Assembly: GCF_000002865.3 (NCBI RefSeq)
Contig: NW_001865054.1
Span: 691,450-755,449 of the forward strand
Length of the DNA stretch: 64,000 nucleotides
Reading direction: 5' to 3'
DNA from: Monosiga brevicollis MX1
Taxonomy: Eukaryota; Opisthokonta; Choanoflagellata; Craspedida; Salpingoecidae
Numbering within the stretch: the first letter of the stretch is position 1; every line of letters begins with the position of its first letter. Below the pieces are notes generated by a model. That model saw nothing but the letters and a program-made list of their open reading frames with translations. It ran no database searches and was not told the DNA's origin. This document shows, in pieces, positions 12,246-23,580 of the stretch. The position numbers and the translations under genes are program-made.

Positions 12246-13391
12246 TTACCGTACCTCTGAACGTCGGCTCGATTGGTAACTGCGGGCCGGAACTGTACCA
12301 CGGGGTGCCGCCGAGGTCAAGCCGTCTGTAAATGTGGGAAGATTGAGGCCTGGCGGTGGTGCAACCCCGCGCGAAGTGCCTTGTTGTTGTAGCTGTTGTT
12401 GCTGTTGTTGTTGTTGTTGTAGCTGTTGTAGTTGTTGTTGTTGTTGTAGCTGATGCTGTTGTTGCTGCTGCTGTGGAGTAATCTGAGGACCTGCTGAAAG
12501 AAAAAGAAAGAGGACAAAAAAAAAGAGGCAAAAAGGCAATCAGAAGCGAGCCACAGACAACTTGTATTATAAAACACATGATGCAGAAAAAGAAAACCCC
12601 GTGACTGAGACATACCAGAACGACGGGTAGCGCTGCGTTCAAAAAGGTGAACCAGTCGACTTTGACCAGTCAGCTCAGAAGATTGGGCCTTTGATGAGGT
12701 AGGGGGCAAGAGGGCCGGGTCCTGTAGTAGGGGGTCGCTGGCACCCTCCGCCCAACCCAGCGTTGGGGCACTGACACCATTCACGTGCGGCTGGGGTCGA
12801 TGAGTTGGGGGCATGGAGGTTCGTTGTGGGGCAGCACGGGATGCTGGGACAGGGGCGTTGGACCAAACTGTGGGAAAGAGCGATTGCATTTGTGCTGACC
12901 AGTCACTACGACCCGCGGTATGGGGGTCCATGTGCAGGGCAAACGGGTCCTGAGTGCCGTCGCTAACGGCCCATGGAAGTTGGCGGGCTTGATCTTGAGT
13001 CTCGCGGGCTTGTGTGGGGGCAGGCAGGACGGGGCGATTTGCAGCCATCTTGGGATGGAACAGTGAGCCCAGAGGAGGCAAACGCTCGTGAAAGGCAGGA
13101 GGATCATCAAATGAGGGCAGAGCGGATCGAGACAGCGGTTCTTGGCTGTGAAGGGATGGTTGAGCTTGTGCGTCGGCCTGCTCTTGGGCGCGAAGATGGG
13201 CTCGTGCTTGTTCGCGGGCCTGTGCCTGTGCCTGGGCTCGTGCTTGTGCTTCAGCTTGAGCTCGTGCTTGTGCTTCAGCTTGAGCTCGAGCGCGTAAGGC
13301 TTCGGCTTGAGCCTCAGCCTGAGCCTGGGCCTGGGCTTGTACATGAGCTTGAGCAGCCTGGGCCTGGGCTTCGGCTTGAGCTCGAGCCTGG

Positions 13392-13426
<35 letters not shown>

Positions 13427-14934
13427 GGCTTGAGCCTGGGCTTCAGCTTCGGCTCGAGCCTGAGCTTCGGCCTGTTGCTGAGCTTGACGGCGCTGCTGCT
13501 TACGACTGGCTTGTGATTGCTGAGCCTGAGCGGCATCATCATCTGCATGGGATGCTGACGCAGTGCGTGAGGCCACTGATTCGATGGGCGGAAAGGCATC
13601 CTCAGACGGGCCGGGCGTGGAGGGAACGGGGGTTCCAAGACCACCGCCCCAGGCAGCATTCTGTGGAAGCGTGGGCTGGCCACCCTGAAGTGCAGGCGAA
13701 GTTCCGGGGGAGTTGAGACTGGCGGACTGCGCACGGTGGGGATTCACATTGACATCCTGTGTGTGGCGCCCAGCAATCATGTCTTCCTTGGTGTAGCTGA
13801 CGGCCTCGTCGCCAAGTTCGTGAAGATACATGCAATCAGGATTTGTGCAGTCTTGACCGCGCAAGAAACTACTGCAGTACTTGGTTGTGCCCAAAGAAGC
13901 GCGGATGATCCGGTCATCCACAACGTTGCGGTCAATGTCGAGAACGCAACGACTTGCCGCTTCGGCCGTGGCAAAGGTCACATAAGCGCTAAAGCTGGGT
14001 GGTCCTTGCTGTGAGTACGGAGTTCGGTTGACAACTATTTTGAGAATTTTGCCGTATTTGCCAAAATAATCTGGTCGCTTCAACATGGCCTGCAAGGCAA
14101 AGACGTCGATGAGATGCATGCAAAAATGCTGACACATGAAAAAAGTTGTCGACACACCTCGTCGGCTAGTTTGGGCGGTAGACCAATAACATAGACCAGA
14201 TTCTTTTGCACTACGCGAACGGAGCGCAGCTGCTTTCTGGATTCCACAATCTGTCGCTTGTGCTCCAATTTTTTCTGTCGTTTGGCTTCTCGCAGCCTGA
14301 GATCGATCAAGAGCCCAAGAGACGCATCACAACCATGAGGTGCTGGCTGGGCACCGAAAAGCATTGCCCGTTGCAAAAAGGTCCCTGAAGCTAGTGCAAG
14401 CCCCATACTTGGCATATTCATCCTTTGACACTGGATTATATTCAGCGGGCTCATCCTCATAGGGCTTGCGGCAAGCCGGACACAATCCATTCTCTTCGGT
14501 GCGAATTCGATGCCAACAGAAGCGGCAGATCTGAAAAAATCAAATGAAGCAATCAGGTCAGCCATTGTCGCGTGCCATCACATCAAAGCCCAACAACAGT
14601 AAGAGCATCCTAAGTCATGCTCTGACTCTTGGGGAGAAAAAAGAAATCCAACAAGGCAGGGCGAGGCGCACGCGATCACTGAAGCCCAAACGTACCTGAT
14701 ACTGACAAGAACACGGGTAAAAGTGCAAATCATCGAGCACCAATGGCTCCATGCACAAAGGGCACTGTGTAATGGCCGAGCAAGGACAGGGTGAGAAAGC
14801 TTTTGCCCGCGGATCAACGGTGTGAGAGCGAACTTGGGCGCAGCGGCCCAAGTCGGGACGAACAGGGTTCAACTCGGGATGAACAGGGTCGCCTGCGCCA
14901 CCCCAACGGCCCCAACCCAACCACTGCCCCACAA

Positions 14935-15002
<68 letters not shown>

Positions 15003-15063
15003 GGGTTGAATCAGCGACGGCGCTCACCTCATCGGCCTCATCGCTCGAATAGTCGTTGGCCAT
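12246..15063 (-). CDS. CNOT4: CCR4-NOT subunit 4, E3 ubiquitin ligase NOT4
   Basis: Exon 1 (from 15063) encodes [12 protein letters not shown]. The next exon starts at the RING ([20 protein letters not shown], near 14768) and continues with [20 protein letters not shown] (near 14534), completing a C4C4 RING as in NOT4. Exon 4 (about 14296-14158) carries the linker ending [18 protein letters not shown]. Exon 5 (from 14089) has the rest of the RRM and the C3H finger ([20 protein letters not shown]). A long low-complexity region follows, with Ala-Gln/Ala-Arg dipeptides at about 13500-13150, and the last exon is poly-Gln ending at a TAA at 12246. NOT4 ubiquitinates proteins on stalled ribosomes and belongs to the CCR4-NOT deadenylase. 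A CA microsatellite lies in intron 1. The RING and RRM match animal CNOT4 very closely; the tail is lineage-specific. Confidence 0.95.
12380..12478 (-). repeat. CAG/CAA repeat coding poly-glutamine
   Basis: Glutamine codons, mostly CAA and CAG with a few CTA (Leu), make the poly-Gln tract of CNOT4. The plus strand shows it as TTG/CTG repeats. Confidence 0.9.
13190..13500 (-). repeat. Ala-Gln / Ala-Arg dipeptide repeat inside CNOT4
   Basis: About 100 residues alternate alanine with glutamine, arginine or glutamate. A GCTCAGGC-type hexamer with variations is repeated in the DNA. The opposite strand is also open and reads as Leu-Gly/Leu-Ser repeats, a shadow and not a gene. Confidence 0.9.
14937..15001. 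repeat. (AC)n microsatellite in CNOT4 intron 1
   Basis: About 32 AC repeats lie between the first and second CNOT4 exons. Confidence 0.97.
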
Positions 15064-15918
15064 CGCGGTGGCTCAAGGTGTTCCGGACATATGGGCTTGT
15101 GAGTGAAAATGAGCCAGGTACGACGTGCCTGAAGCAAAGAGCAAACACGGCCTTGTGAGTGTTGGTACTTTGAGGCGCCATTGTCTGGGCACAAAAGGTC
15201 GAGTTCTCGGTCCAGTCGGCGCGCAAGGGGTCACGAGGTGGCGAGGAGACGGTCATATGAACTTGCTGGCTGTCTCACACTGAGGTTGATGCTGACACTT
15301 ACCCTAGCTGAAAACCGTTGCTGCTCAGGGTGGCTCTGATAAATGCTACTTTTATCCGGCTCAGATTAAATCGAGGCGCTGCCGTTCCGATCAACACACA
15401 AAAACTATGCCCTTCGCTCTCGAAACCTGTGCTGAGCTGACTTCACGTGTGGCGACGTGAAAGGCGCTCTAAGCTTCTTCCTTGACGTGGGTGTGGCTCG
15501 ACACTGCGGCTAGAGGTCGAGAGACAAGAGGTTGAGAGGGAGAAACGGACAGAGGGGTGGAGTGTGAGGGACAGAAGGTCAGAGAGATGGTATCGACCGC
15601 AAGTCTAAACAACAAAGAAACAAAGGTATAAGAAGAGAGTGTGCGGGATTGGCGCAGGCTCGGAGAGACTGAGTTGGTTGAAGGGGCTGAAGGAGAGGAA
15701 TACTCACCAACTTGTCTCGCTTGTAGCACTAAGCAAGTATTAAAGTGTGATATCTGCCACACTGTCACGTATTTACAACCTGGTAAAGTGTGACGATGTT
15801 CACGTTTTGGCACAAAATGAGCGCGTGAAGGGGTCGGAACACTTGTTCTGAACCACAGGATAAGCGGGAGGTTTGAACCTGCAGCGACACTTTTTTTCCC
15901 TGCACAAAGACCACCAAG
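15064..15918. promoter_or_regulatory. Divergent intergenic region between CNOT4 and RPS21
   Basis: The two genes are read outward from this 855-base stretch, so both promoters and both 5' untranslated regions should lie here. I recognise no specific element. Pyrimidine-rich sequence is seen near 15880-15900 just before the RPS21 start. The open frame at 15469-15933 on the minus strand has no recognisable content. Confidence 0.45.
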
Positions 15919-17197
15919 ATGCAGAACGATCACGGCGAGGTTGTCGACATCTACCTGCCCCGCAAGTGGTACGTTGGCGCTGCCCTTTATAAGAAGGCAG
16001 CCGTTGTGATGAATGTGATGGCAGCTTTGTCTGCCCGGCTTTTGTCGTGCGCCCTGCTTGCTTGTTGTCCGTTTTGAGTGAAAAGCACTTGGCTTTCAAG
16101 CTGGCGCGCCAGCCAAGGCCTGGCTGGGCATGCTGGGTCCCGTGGTGTTCTCATGCTCCGCGGTTTTGCTATCTCTTATCGTTTCGTTTACGCCTGACAG
16201 CTCGGCCACCAACAACATCATTGGTGCCACCGACCACGCCGCTGTGCAGATCAACGTGGCCAAGGTATGTTGACTCGGCATGCTGACACATGCACAGCAC
16301 AGCACAGCATAGCATGGCACAGCATAGCACGGCATAGTGCATCACTTTTCAACAACTCCAACGGAGCAGCATACGGCTTGTGAAGCGAGTGTCTCTTGAA
16401 AAGATGTGTCCATTACAAGTGCACAGGGGCTTGCTGGCGTAGAGTGCAACGCGCGTTTGCATGCGATGAACGGGCCTCGAGCCATAAGGTGTTTTGAGCA
16501 TGCGTTTGAGGGGCTTGGTCAAGACAACTGTGAGCATTCTCGTGTCTGGTCCTCAAGTGCAAATTGGGGGGTCAATGATGCGCACTTTTGATGTCCGGGA
16601 AGCACGATTCAAGCCACAGTCCTTGATGGTGACCTGTCTTGTCTGTACATGAGTTTTCAGCCCACTTCAGCTGAGCCAACATGATTTCCACATGAACCAC
16701 TAGAAACAAACGCGCATATCTGTTTGTTTGTTTTTCTCCACCGAAGTGCCACAGTCGTTGACTCGTCCTCACACGCCTCGGTTTGCTTGTGTGCCAGGTT
16801 GACCCCACCACTGGTGTCATGACCGCTGAGACCTACTCGTACGCCATCTGCGGCCCCGTCCGCAGCATGGTAGGTTATCGTGCCTAGAGTTATTTATATC
16901 CAGCTCCATACATTGTCTTCATTTTGGGATATGTTTTGCTCACGACGTAACTCGTCGGCCCTGGGACCCGCTCTGCCTTGATAGGGCGAGACCGATGACA
17001 GCCTCAACCGCCTGACCGACCGCGACGGTATCACCAAGAAGTGAGTTTGATGCCTTTTGCTGTTCTCGCGAGTGCTTCTGGCTTTTTTTTTTTTTTTTCT
17101 TTTTTTTTCTTCTTCTTCTTCTTCCTGTTCGTTATCGTGTACTCATTTGATTCTATTTGACGCCCCTTGCCTCTGCAGTGTCTATGTTGCCAACTAA
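15919..17197 (+). CDS. RPS21: 40S ribosomal protein S21 (eS21)
   Basis: Five exons join in phase: 15919-15968, 16201-16264, 16798-16869, 16985-17040 and 17179-17197. The product is 86 residues, close to the usual 81-87. It begins MQNDHGEVVDIYLPRKCSAT and contains NIIGATDHAAVQINVAKVD, YAICGPVRSMGETDDSLNRL and a VYVAN end, matching eS21 of animals and fungi along its whole length. It sits on the small-subunit head/platform region and is needed for late 40S maturation. All introns are GT..AG. Intron 2 (16265-16797) is long for this window and holds CAGCACAG/CAGCATAG-type imperfect repeats near 16294-16337. Confidence 0.97.
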
Positions 17198-17881
17198 GTC
17201 GGCCGCGCTAGCTGAGCTCGAGCACAGGCTTTTCAAGGCTTGAGTTTTTGTGTGTGGTTGTTGTTGGCGATGGAGGTCTTTTCCTGAACTGAATAGAGAT
17301 ATTCATTCTCGCATGCTTGCTCTCTCAACACCAAGCCAAATCCCGCCTCCGCCCATCCCGTTCATATCTGTTGGTCCATGGAGGTCGCAATGACTCAATG
17401 ATCAATCCAGCAGCGCGGAACGTCCCATAATTTGCAGTGCGAGAAACAAGTGAGGGAACCCTTTCAAACTGCGGACAAGAGCAGTCAGTCATGTCCGCTG
17501 TTCACCTTCAGCCCCAATTTCTTCCTTACTGCTTTGTGCAGTAGGAGCAGATGTCAATGGGGTGGCCTTTTCCTGCTGCCATGATGTCGTTGGGACAGCC
17601 AGATGCCCACGGTGCTTGGACGACCTTCCCACTGGTCAGGATTCGGGGCAGAGGCCACAGTTGACGCATGCCCAGAGAGTCAAGACGCCAGATTATTATT
17701 CTTTTCCAGCGAGTGTGGCATCTTGGCAACACACTTTGACCACATCGCACCGTCCAAAAGGGACCCAAAGGCACATTTTGTGGCTTGGTCATCCATCCGG
17801 TGGCTTCTCAGCACGCCTCGCAAGCTTCGACCAGACGAACGCCTGTTCCTGTCGCCCTCCGAGGCCACCGTGGTCATCGCC
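17198..17881. other. Intergenic, RPS21 3' end to GPCR start
   Basis: No gene recognised. Open frames at 17562-17885 and 17603-17992 run into the GPCR first exon in other frames and look like chance. The stretch should hold the RPS21 3' untranslated region and the GPCR promoter. Confidence 0.45.
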
Positions 17882-20492
17882 ATGACTGCCTTTCCCCGCT
17901 CGCACGCCGGCCTGCTGGGGCTCGTGTGTTGGGTGGCTGTGCTTCTGATCCGAGTTCAGGCTGGTCAGTCTTTAGCTTGCCCCCAGACCTGATGCGTACC
18001 CGATTTGAGTGAGCCGAAACGCTTGGCAACCAATCGGTCACGCTCACTCTTTGTCTCAACCAACCCCGGTGCATAGAGGAAGCCCGCGCCCTTTGCGGCC
18101 AGGACGGTATGTGGGCCGCCACTGCTGCTGGGCGGGACGCCACCCTGGATTGCCCCAGTAGCAGCGATGGCAATATCCTGCGACACTGTTGTGACGGCCA
18201 ACAAGATGCGCTTGAAGACTGGTCTGGTCGTCGGTGTCATCCTGGTATCATTGACTGGCTGGCCCCGGATCGTCACGCATGCCGCTTCGCGCAGATTCAA
18301 GCTCTGGCTACCGCAGCCCCAACGCGCACTGCCACAGCAGCCGATCTACCTCAGTTTTTGCAGGACTTGCAAATTCCGACTTTTGCCCTTCGCGCCCGTG
18401 CTGGTCGCGCCGATCTTCGCGACGTTGTCGGCATCATAGAAACCCTCTTGGCCGTGGACGCCCCGGCCCACGACCAAGGCACGCTTCTGGTCACCGTGCA
18501 CAAGCTAATGGCCGTCCTGACAACCAATCGAGATTTGGTTCAAGCTGACGTAGGTCTCCGTGCGATGACCCAGCGGAGCCGATCTTGGTTGGCGGTTTGG
18601 CTCGGCAAGACCGCGCACCACGATGCGCGTGGCGTTGAGCTTCCCCTCCACGATACAGGCATCAGTCTGCTGAATCTGACCCCGATCAACCCAGCCTCGT
18701 CCGACGGCGTCCGCCCCACCGTTGTGCAGGGTCTGACCGTGGAGTACGCCAGCACAACGCCTGACGACAACTCGAGCGTCGTGATGGGCGTTTGGGATCC
18801 AACCACGTTTGCAAGCGAGCCCGAGGCTTACCTGAGCCCTCTTGTGACTTTCTCTGCTCCCGGTGGTGCTGTGGAGCTCTTTTTGCCCTTTTCTGTGGCC
18901 GACGCTGCCGTACGGGCCTGGCGACAGGCGGGCCTGAGTGATGGTGCCACTAATTTAACCGTTGAATCGACCCCGCCCAGCGTTGCCCGTTTGCTGGTAC
19001 ATGACACCGCTGGCACCCCGACACTGCACCTTGATGTCACATGCCAGCAGTTGGAGGGTCCAGTCACGGGGAAATGCCAACTGCTGCGGCTCAACGCGAC
19101 AGGTGCCGTTTGTGCCTGCCATGACACAGCCGCCGTGGCGCTTCTGGGCAGCCGTGTACACGCCTTTGGAAACCCGCTTGCATCGACGAGCGCCCCGCTC
19201 CAGCCCACGGCGCTCCCTGCCAACCGCAGTGTTTCGGCCGCCGGGCCCACCTGCGAGGACGTACCCGAACTCCAAGGGGCTGCCGTCTCGACAATCGCCA
19301 GCGCACTGGCGGTGGCAGGTGTACTACTGCTCGTGGCTCTACTTCTGGTGGGGTACATTGGCTGGCGGGATAGCCTGGGCTTACTTCAGTACAATCACAT
19401 CAACATGCTCGTAGCCCTGATGCTGATTCTTGTGGGGCTCGCCCTTGGCCTGTTTCAGCCTGAGAACCACGACTCGGCATGTCAAGCGGCCACGGGCCTC
19501 GTTGCTGTGGGTGGGGCTAGTGCCCTGGCTTGGGTCCTGGCTCTACCTTTCGCCGCGAGCTTGGTGGCCAACGCCTTTGCTGAGGTGCCCGAGGCCATGC
19601 TGCGCTTCCGTCTCTTCCTGACATGTTGGCTCCTTCCTGTGGCGGTGATTGTGACCACGGCACTTGTCGCTCCAACAGTGTGGTGGACGCCGTCCTGTGG
19701 TGCAGCCCTGTGTTGGCCTGGAGGCGCCTCAACATATCTGGTGCGGGCGTGCGCTATCGTGATAGCCGTTTTGACACTGGTTGAGGTGGCCTACCTCCTC
19801 GTGCGCCGCCACCTAAGCTGCCGCTTGGGCCTGCTCTATGGCCTTTTGGCGCTATCTACATGTGCACAGCTGGGCCTGAGCGAGCACGTTGTGCACCATG
19901 ATGATTTCAGTTGGGTCCTTACGCTTCTAGCAGCGTCTCTCGCCGTGACACCGGTATGTCATGGGACTGTGCCATCCCATTTCGGCGCGGTGTCAGCTCT
20001 CATCGCCGCTGTCAATGCTTTACCCTATTGCCCGCTTCGTTGGTGACTGTTGCTCCTGGTGTCTTCTCCCAGGCTTGTCTAGTAGTTTTGATTTGCACGG
20101 CCGACGCCACCGATGCCCAAACATTGGCCGAAGGGCCACTGCGCTGCTGTGCTGCGCCTGCGCCCCTGACCCCCTACAAGTTGCGATTGGAGGATCCTCG
20201 GGAATGGGCGAGCTCACCAAAGCGCCGCTCATCCGTGTCCACATTTGCCCTGCTGTCCCGCCTGCAGCAGCCTTCCCCCAGCACTCGGTATGTTTGCAAC
20301 GATGGTCTGGTTTCGACTCGAACGGGTCTCCGAGCCTGACCATGAATCTGCCATGTGCCATGATATGAAAGGAGCCGGGATGGTAGCTGGTCACCTACTG
20401 GTAGCCAAGTGCAGCTGGTGATTCCACAGTGGAACAATGTGGACATTGGTGTGCAGCCGCTGAACCGCGATTTGACTACCAGCCCTTGCTGA
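17882..20492 (+). CDS. Adhesion-GPCR-like receptor (HRM-like region, GPS-like motif, 7 TM)
   Basis: Exons are 17882-17963, 18077-19953, 20073-20287 and 20405-20492. The first exon encodes a clear signal peptide (LLGLVCWVAVLLIRVQA). Residues about 30-85 have the cysteine/tryptophan spacing of a hormone-receptor (HRM) domain: ALCGQDGMWAAT..C..G..LRHCC..W..C. A Ser/Thr-rich, GAIN-like stretch follows. It ends in a GPS-like block with CQQLEGPVTGKCQLL and GAVCACHDTAAVALLG just before the first membrane helix. Seven hydrophobic segments follow, from AVAGVLLLVALLLVGYIGW to WVLTLLAASLAVTPACLVVL, the last spanning an intron. A basic cytoplasmic tail of about 90 residues ends TTSPC. In canonical receptors autoproteolysis falls in H-L-(S/T); here the site reads H-D-T, so cleavage may be lost. 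The ligand is unknown. Confidence 0.8.
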
Positions 20493-20570
20493 TTGAGCTG
20501 ATGGTGTAAGTGTGATCACAACTCTTCGCGTGTATTCGTGTTTGTGTCGACTAGTTTGGCGACGTCGGGT

Positions 20571-20607
<37 letters not shown>

Positions 20608-21078
20608 ATTTGCTTGTTGTACAACAAGCAGATTTCGCGTCAAGTATTCCTTGTGTGTGGGTGTACATAATATGAGAGAAGGGGCGCATCGATGTGGTGT
20701 TGTACGTCGACGCCATGAAGAGAAAATTATAAACGTCGGGCTATGGCCCCAGATGCAAATTTGACGTGTCTCTGGATTAGAATGAGCCTCTGGATTTGAA
20801 TCCTAGCGCACAAACCTGGCGCGAGAAGAAAGTGGGACATTTGGGCGCCTTGGGCGCGCTGATTACGTAGTCAGAGGAAAAAGGAAAGAACAAACACACC
20901 GAACAAACAAAACCATAAAGACAAAAATAGGAAACACATTCAGCTCCAGCATCAAGCAATGGTTCCAAGGCAACGCCTCGCTGGCACTGACGTGAGCGCC
21001 AGCGCCAGTGTCAGCGACTCGCCGCCAAAAGCACATTCATAAACCAAGACCCGGGACAGGTTGTAGGTAATAAACGGC
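20493..21078. other. Intergenic between convergent genes, with a poly-T run
   Basis: This separates the 3' ends of the GPCR (plus) and the TMEM134-like gene (minus). It holds a homopolymer T run of about 33 bases (20574-20606). No gene recognised. Confidence 0.55.
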
Positions 21079-22164
21079 TCAGGAGCCGAAGCGGGCAAAA
21101 AGATCGTCCAGGTGGCGCTGGGATCTTGTGTGAGTGGCAATGCAGGTGTTGAAGACGTAGTAGACTAGGCATTTGTGCAGTGGCAAAGCAGGCAGTGCAG
21201 ACATGGGGTGGCCCAAGGTGAGAGGCGAAGTTGATTGACACCATGAGACAGCAGGAGCGGAGGTCGGGCATCAACGCACTGCCAGGGACAAAGCACAGTG
21301 CGCCGAGAATGTAGAAGACAACACTGCCCACGACTACGTTGGGCAAGCATGAGCAAGGTAAGCGGGGCAGTCTTTGTGACACCGGACAGCAGAGCACCGA
21401 GAGTGGGGCGGGCGCGTGCAGCTGAGCACAGGCCTGAAAACATACCCTTGACCTTTTCTGCTTCGAGGGCAACGCCGGCCATGATCAGCACTGGCAAAAA
21501 AAAATGAATAAATAAAGTATTGAAAAACCGGTCAGTTGAAAAACCGGTCAGCATGGAACACACTGCGAAACTGGGTAGGCTGGAGACTGGCTGTTGTTAA
21601 TCACCGGCAGAGGGCGAACCAAGGACTTTCTGGGTCGTTGCAAACAACACGCACCAAACCCGACGATGAGCATGGCATATGCGCCGACAATTTGTTTCCA
21701 GTAGCGCGCTGTGCGTGGGCTCTTGAAGCAGGGTCGGACGCTACAAGGGGCACGGGCCGCCCGGCAATGGATGAGCAATGATGATGAGGACCCAACGCTG
21801 CAGCGCCTGCACACAAAGTGGGATAGACGACAATCACTTTGGGAGGCGGAGCAGCCGTCTTTGCTGTTTTCTCATAGGCATACCAAAAAGGCAAGGTCTC
21901 GAGACGCAGGTCGCCATCGCCCGCATGAGAATCAAGGAGGTCGAAGTGGGCTTCTTCCTCGTCGGAGTCATAGAGTAAGCCCTCACGCAAAGAGACGTGG
22001 TTGGACGACGGTGGGGCGCCATGCACGTCCCGCTCAGGGGCATCAGCCTGAAACAAGTCCTCATCCTCACTGGCGTGGGATACTGCAAGCATTGTGTTGG
22101 TATCTGGACTTGAAACGCGGACTTCGACGTAGTGAGCCCGAGCCGAGGCCTCTTCCACGTCCAT
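21079..22164 (-). CDS. TMEM134/TMEM230-type (DUF872) two-helix membrane protein
   Basis: Five exons can be joined in phase: 22164 to about 21815, 21740-21655, about 21490-21446, 21333-21280 and 21164-21079. The acidic, hydrophilic N-terminus of about 120 residues ends near LPFWYAYEKT. Two membrane helices follow, each split by introns: QIVGAYAMLIVGFVLIMAGV and VVGSVVFYILGALCFVPG. The junction GVALEA, and VPGIYYVFNT after helix 2, match the VGVGLEA and VPGVYHVIF landmarks of human TMEM134; TMEM230 has the same plan (FLPGFYHLRIAYYA). The C-terminus reads RHLDDLFARFGS and then TGA. TMEM230 works in vesicle traffic and TMEM134 is little studied. The first donor (GTGTGC) is the least certain junction; the others are clean. 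Confidence 0.7.
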
Positions 22165-22613
22165 CCGGCACGTCTCGAATCAGCCACTCTCTGCTCCTCT
22201 CCCTGGCTTCAGCCACCACCACCACCACCATGTACACACACACACACGCACGCACACACGCACCCTGGGGCTGGACCAGTCACACACAATAGCGCCCCCG
22301 TCCCCGCAACCTCTCTCCCTCATCCACGCAGCGGCGCTCGTCGTTCTCGAGTGTCGTCGTTCTAAAAAGCAAAACACGTACTTTGCACACAAGAGACTTC
22401 CTCACGTTTCTCTACACAAACTCCTTCTAGCCGTGTTACTGTTGCTACGAAAGCTGGTCTATTAGATTCATAAACCCATCAGGCTTGCCAATGAAACAGC
22501 GAACTCAGTGAAACATACAGGACACGAACACAGTGACATGGGCGCAAAGAAAAGATGACATTCTTACATTCTTATACTGGGCACAAAGGCAAAAAAAGGG
22601 CAAAAAGAGTTAA
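22165..22613. other. Intergenic with a short CA run
   Basis: Upstream of the TMEM134-like gene. It contains a short CA/GT stretch near 22232-22262 and no recognisable gene. Confidence 0.5.
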
Positions 22614-22685
22614 CTCCCCCACGGGGAATCGAACCCCGACCTTGACGGTGAGAGCGTCACATCATAGCCATTTGACTATGGGGGA
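22614..22685 (-). tRNA. tRNA-Glu (anticodon CTC)
   Basis: On the minus strand 72 bases fold as a cloverleaf. The acceptor stem is TCCCCCA/TGGGGGA. The anticodon stem is TGACG/CGTCA around the loop CTCTCAC, giving anticodon CTC for GAG codons. The T arm is GGGGTTCGATTCCCC. Discriminator base G; no intron; CCA is not encoded, as expected in eukaryotes. The box B sequence GGTTCGATTCC is intact. A T-rich run that could end Pol III transcription is not obvious immediately downstream. Confidence 0.93.
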
Positions 22686-22959
22686 TGAGCTTGTCTACAA
22701 CCCGTAAATATTACAATATATATGGCAAAACGTGAATCCTGCTTGATTTTGGACACTCTCACACACCCTCTCTCGCTCTCAATTCTCTCTCCCCTCTTTG
22801 TACGAAAAAAATAATTAGAGGGCGGTTCGGTGCGTCGTTCTTCTGCTCGTGTCGTGTCTCGATCGACTGGGTGTGTGACGCCGGTTGGCGGCGAATGCAG
22901 CGCGTTGTGGTTCTGTCAACTCATCAGGCTCGTTGCCACTGTATCTGCTTGTGCTTTGA

Positions 22960-23580
22960 ATGGCAGGTTGGGCGCTCAAGTTGATGATTGATCAGTTAGT
23001 CCTTGCCCAGCAGCAAGATCGTCTCTTGGCACTGGGTTGCGTGGCGAGGACCAAGTTGGGAGCACTTTTGACTGGCTCAAGAGTGCCCCAATCGTGCTGG
23101 TGCAGCATGGCGGCCCTTGCTTCGGCTGTGGTCCGGTTTCCGTTGGCTTTTAACTGCCAGTTGTGCGGTGCGGCGCGTGAGTTGCCGCGTGGGGTCGTTG
23201 CGCCGTTGACGTTGGAGTTGACCTGCGCGCATCTTGGCGAGGCCTGTGTGCCACCACCCAGCCAGACTGCGTCGGCATCACTCCGTGGCAAACGCCACCG
23301 ATCCAGCTCATCGGCCTCAAGCACTGGTGCACGCTCTGAGGACAAACCTGCCAATGTCGGTGTGATCGAGACTCGCTCACTGCCAACAATAGACGCCAAC
23401 GTGCTCGTGACGGTGGGCAAAACAGAATGGCCCGGGCGTGTGATGGATATCAACGTTGAGCAACAGACCTGTCTGATCCGGTTTGCGGGATCTGGCAAAG
23501 GCTCTGAAACTTGGCACGAATTGGCTGATATCCAAGTCATTGGTGAAATGCAACGCAGTCGGCGGCGAGGCAGTTCTTAA
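22960..23580 (+). CDS. Small intronless protein with CW-finger-like and Tudor-like regions
   Basis: A single 206-codon frame starts at the ATG at 22960. Residues about 55-105 hold the cysteine pattern CQLCGAARELPRG...LTCAHLGEAC. This resembles the CW zinc finger (C-x2-C, a basic LP turn, then two more Cys), a histone-H3-tail reader, though the usual tryptophans are missing. A Ser/Arg-rich linker follows. Residues about 150-195 (VLVTVGKTEWPGRVMDIN...CLIRFAG...TWHELADIQVI) have the beta-barrel rhythm of a Tudor or PWWP-type domain, and the tail is basic. Together these suggest a chromatin reader. Both domain calls are inferences from spacing and would be easy to overturn. It is intronless among intron-rich neighbours. 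Confidence 0.5.
   Translation: MAGWALKLMIDQLVLAQQQDRLLALGCVARTKLGALLTGSRVPQSCWCSMAALASAVVRFPLAFNCQLCGAARELPRGVVAPLTLELTCAHLGEACVPPPSQTASASLRGKRHRSSSSASSTGARSEDKPANVGVIETRSLPTIDANVLVTVGKTEWPGRVMDINVEQQTCLIRFAGSGKGSETWHELADIQVIGEMQRSRRRGSS

Noticed and set aside
12973-13716. Plus-strand open frame opposite the CNOT4 dipeptide repeat
   Set aside because: Leu-Gly/Glu repeats are the antisense shadow of the Ala-Gln repeat; CNOT4 on the minus strand is supported by conserved domains.
14937-15009. Histidine/threonine-rich small peptides near 14.9-15.0 kb
   Set aside because: Translations of the AC microsatellite inside CNOT4 intron 1.
21165-21563. Na+/H+ exchanger-like fragment on the minus strand
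   Set aside because: FFLPVLIMAGVALEAEK looked exchanger-like at first, but correct splicing gives a two-helix protein with TMEM134/TMEM230 landmarks.
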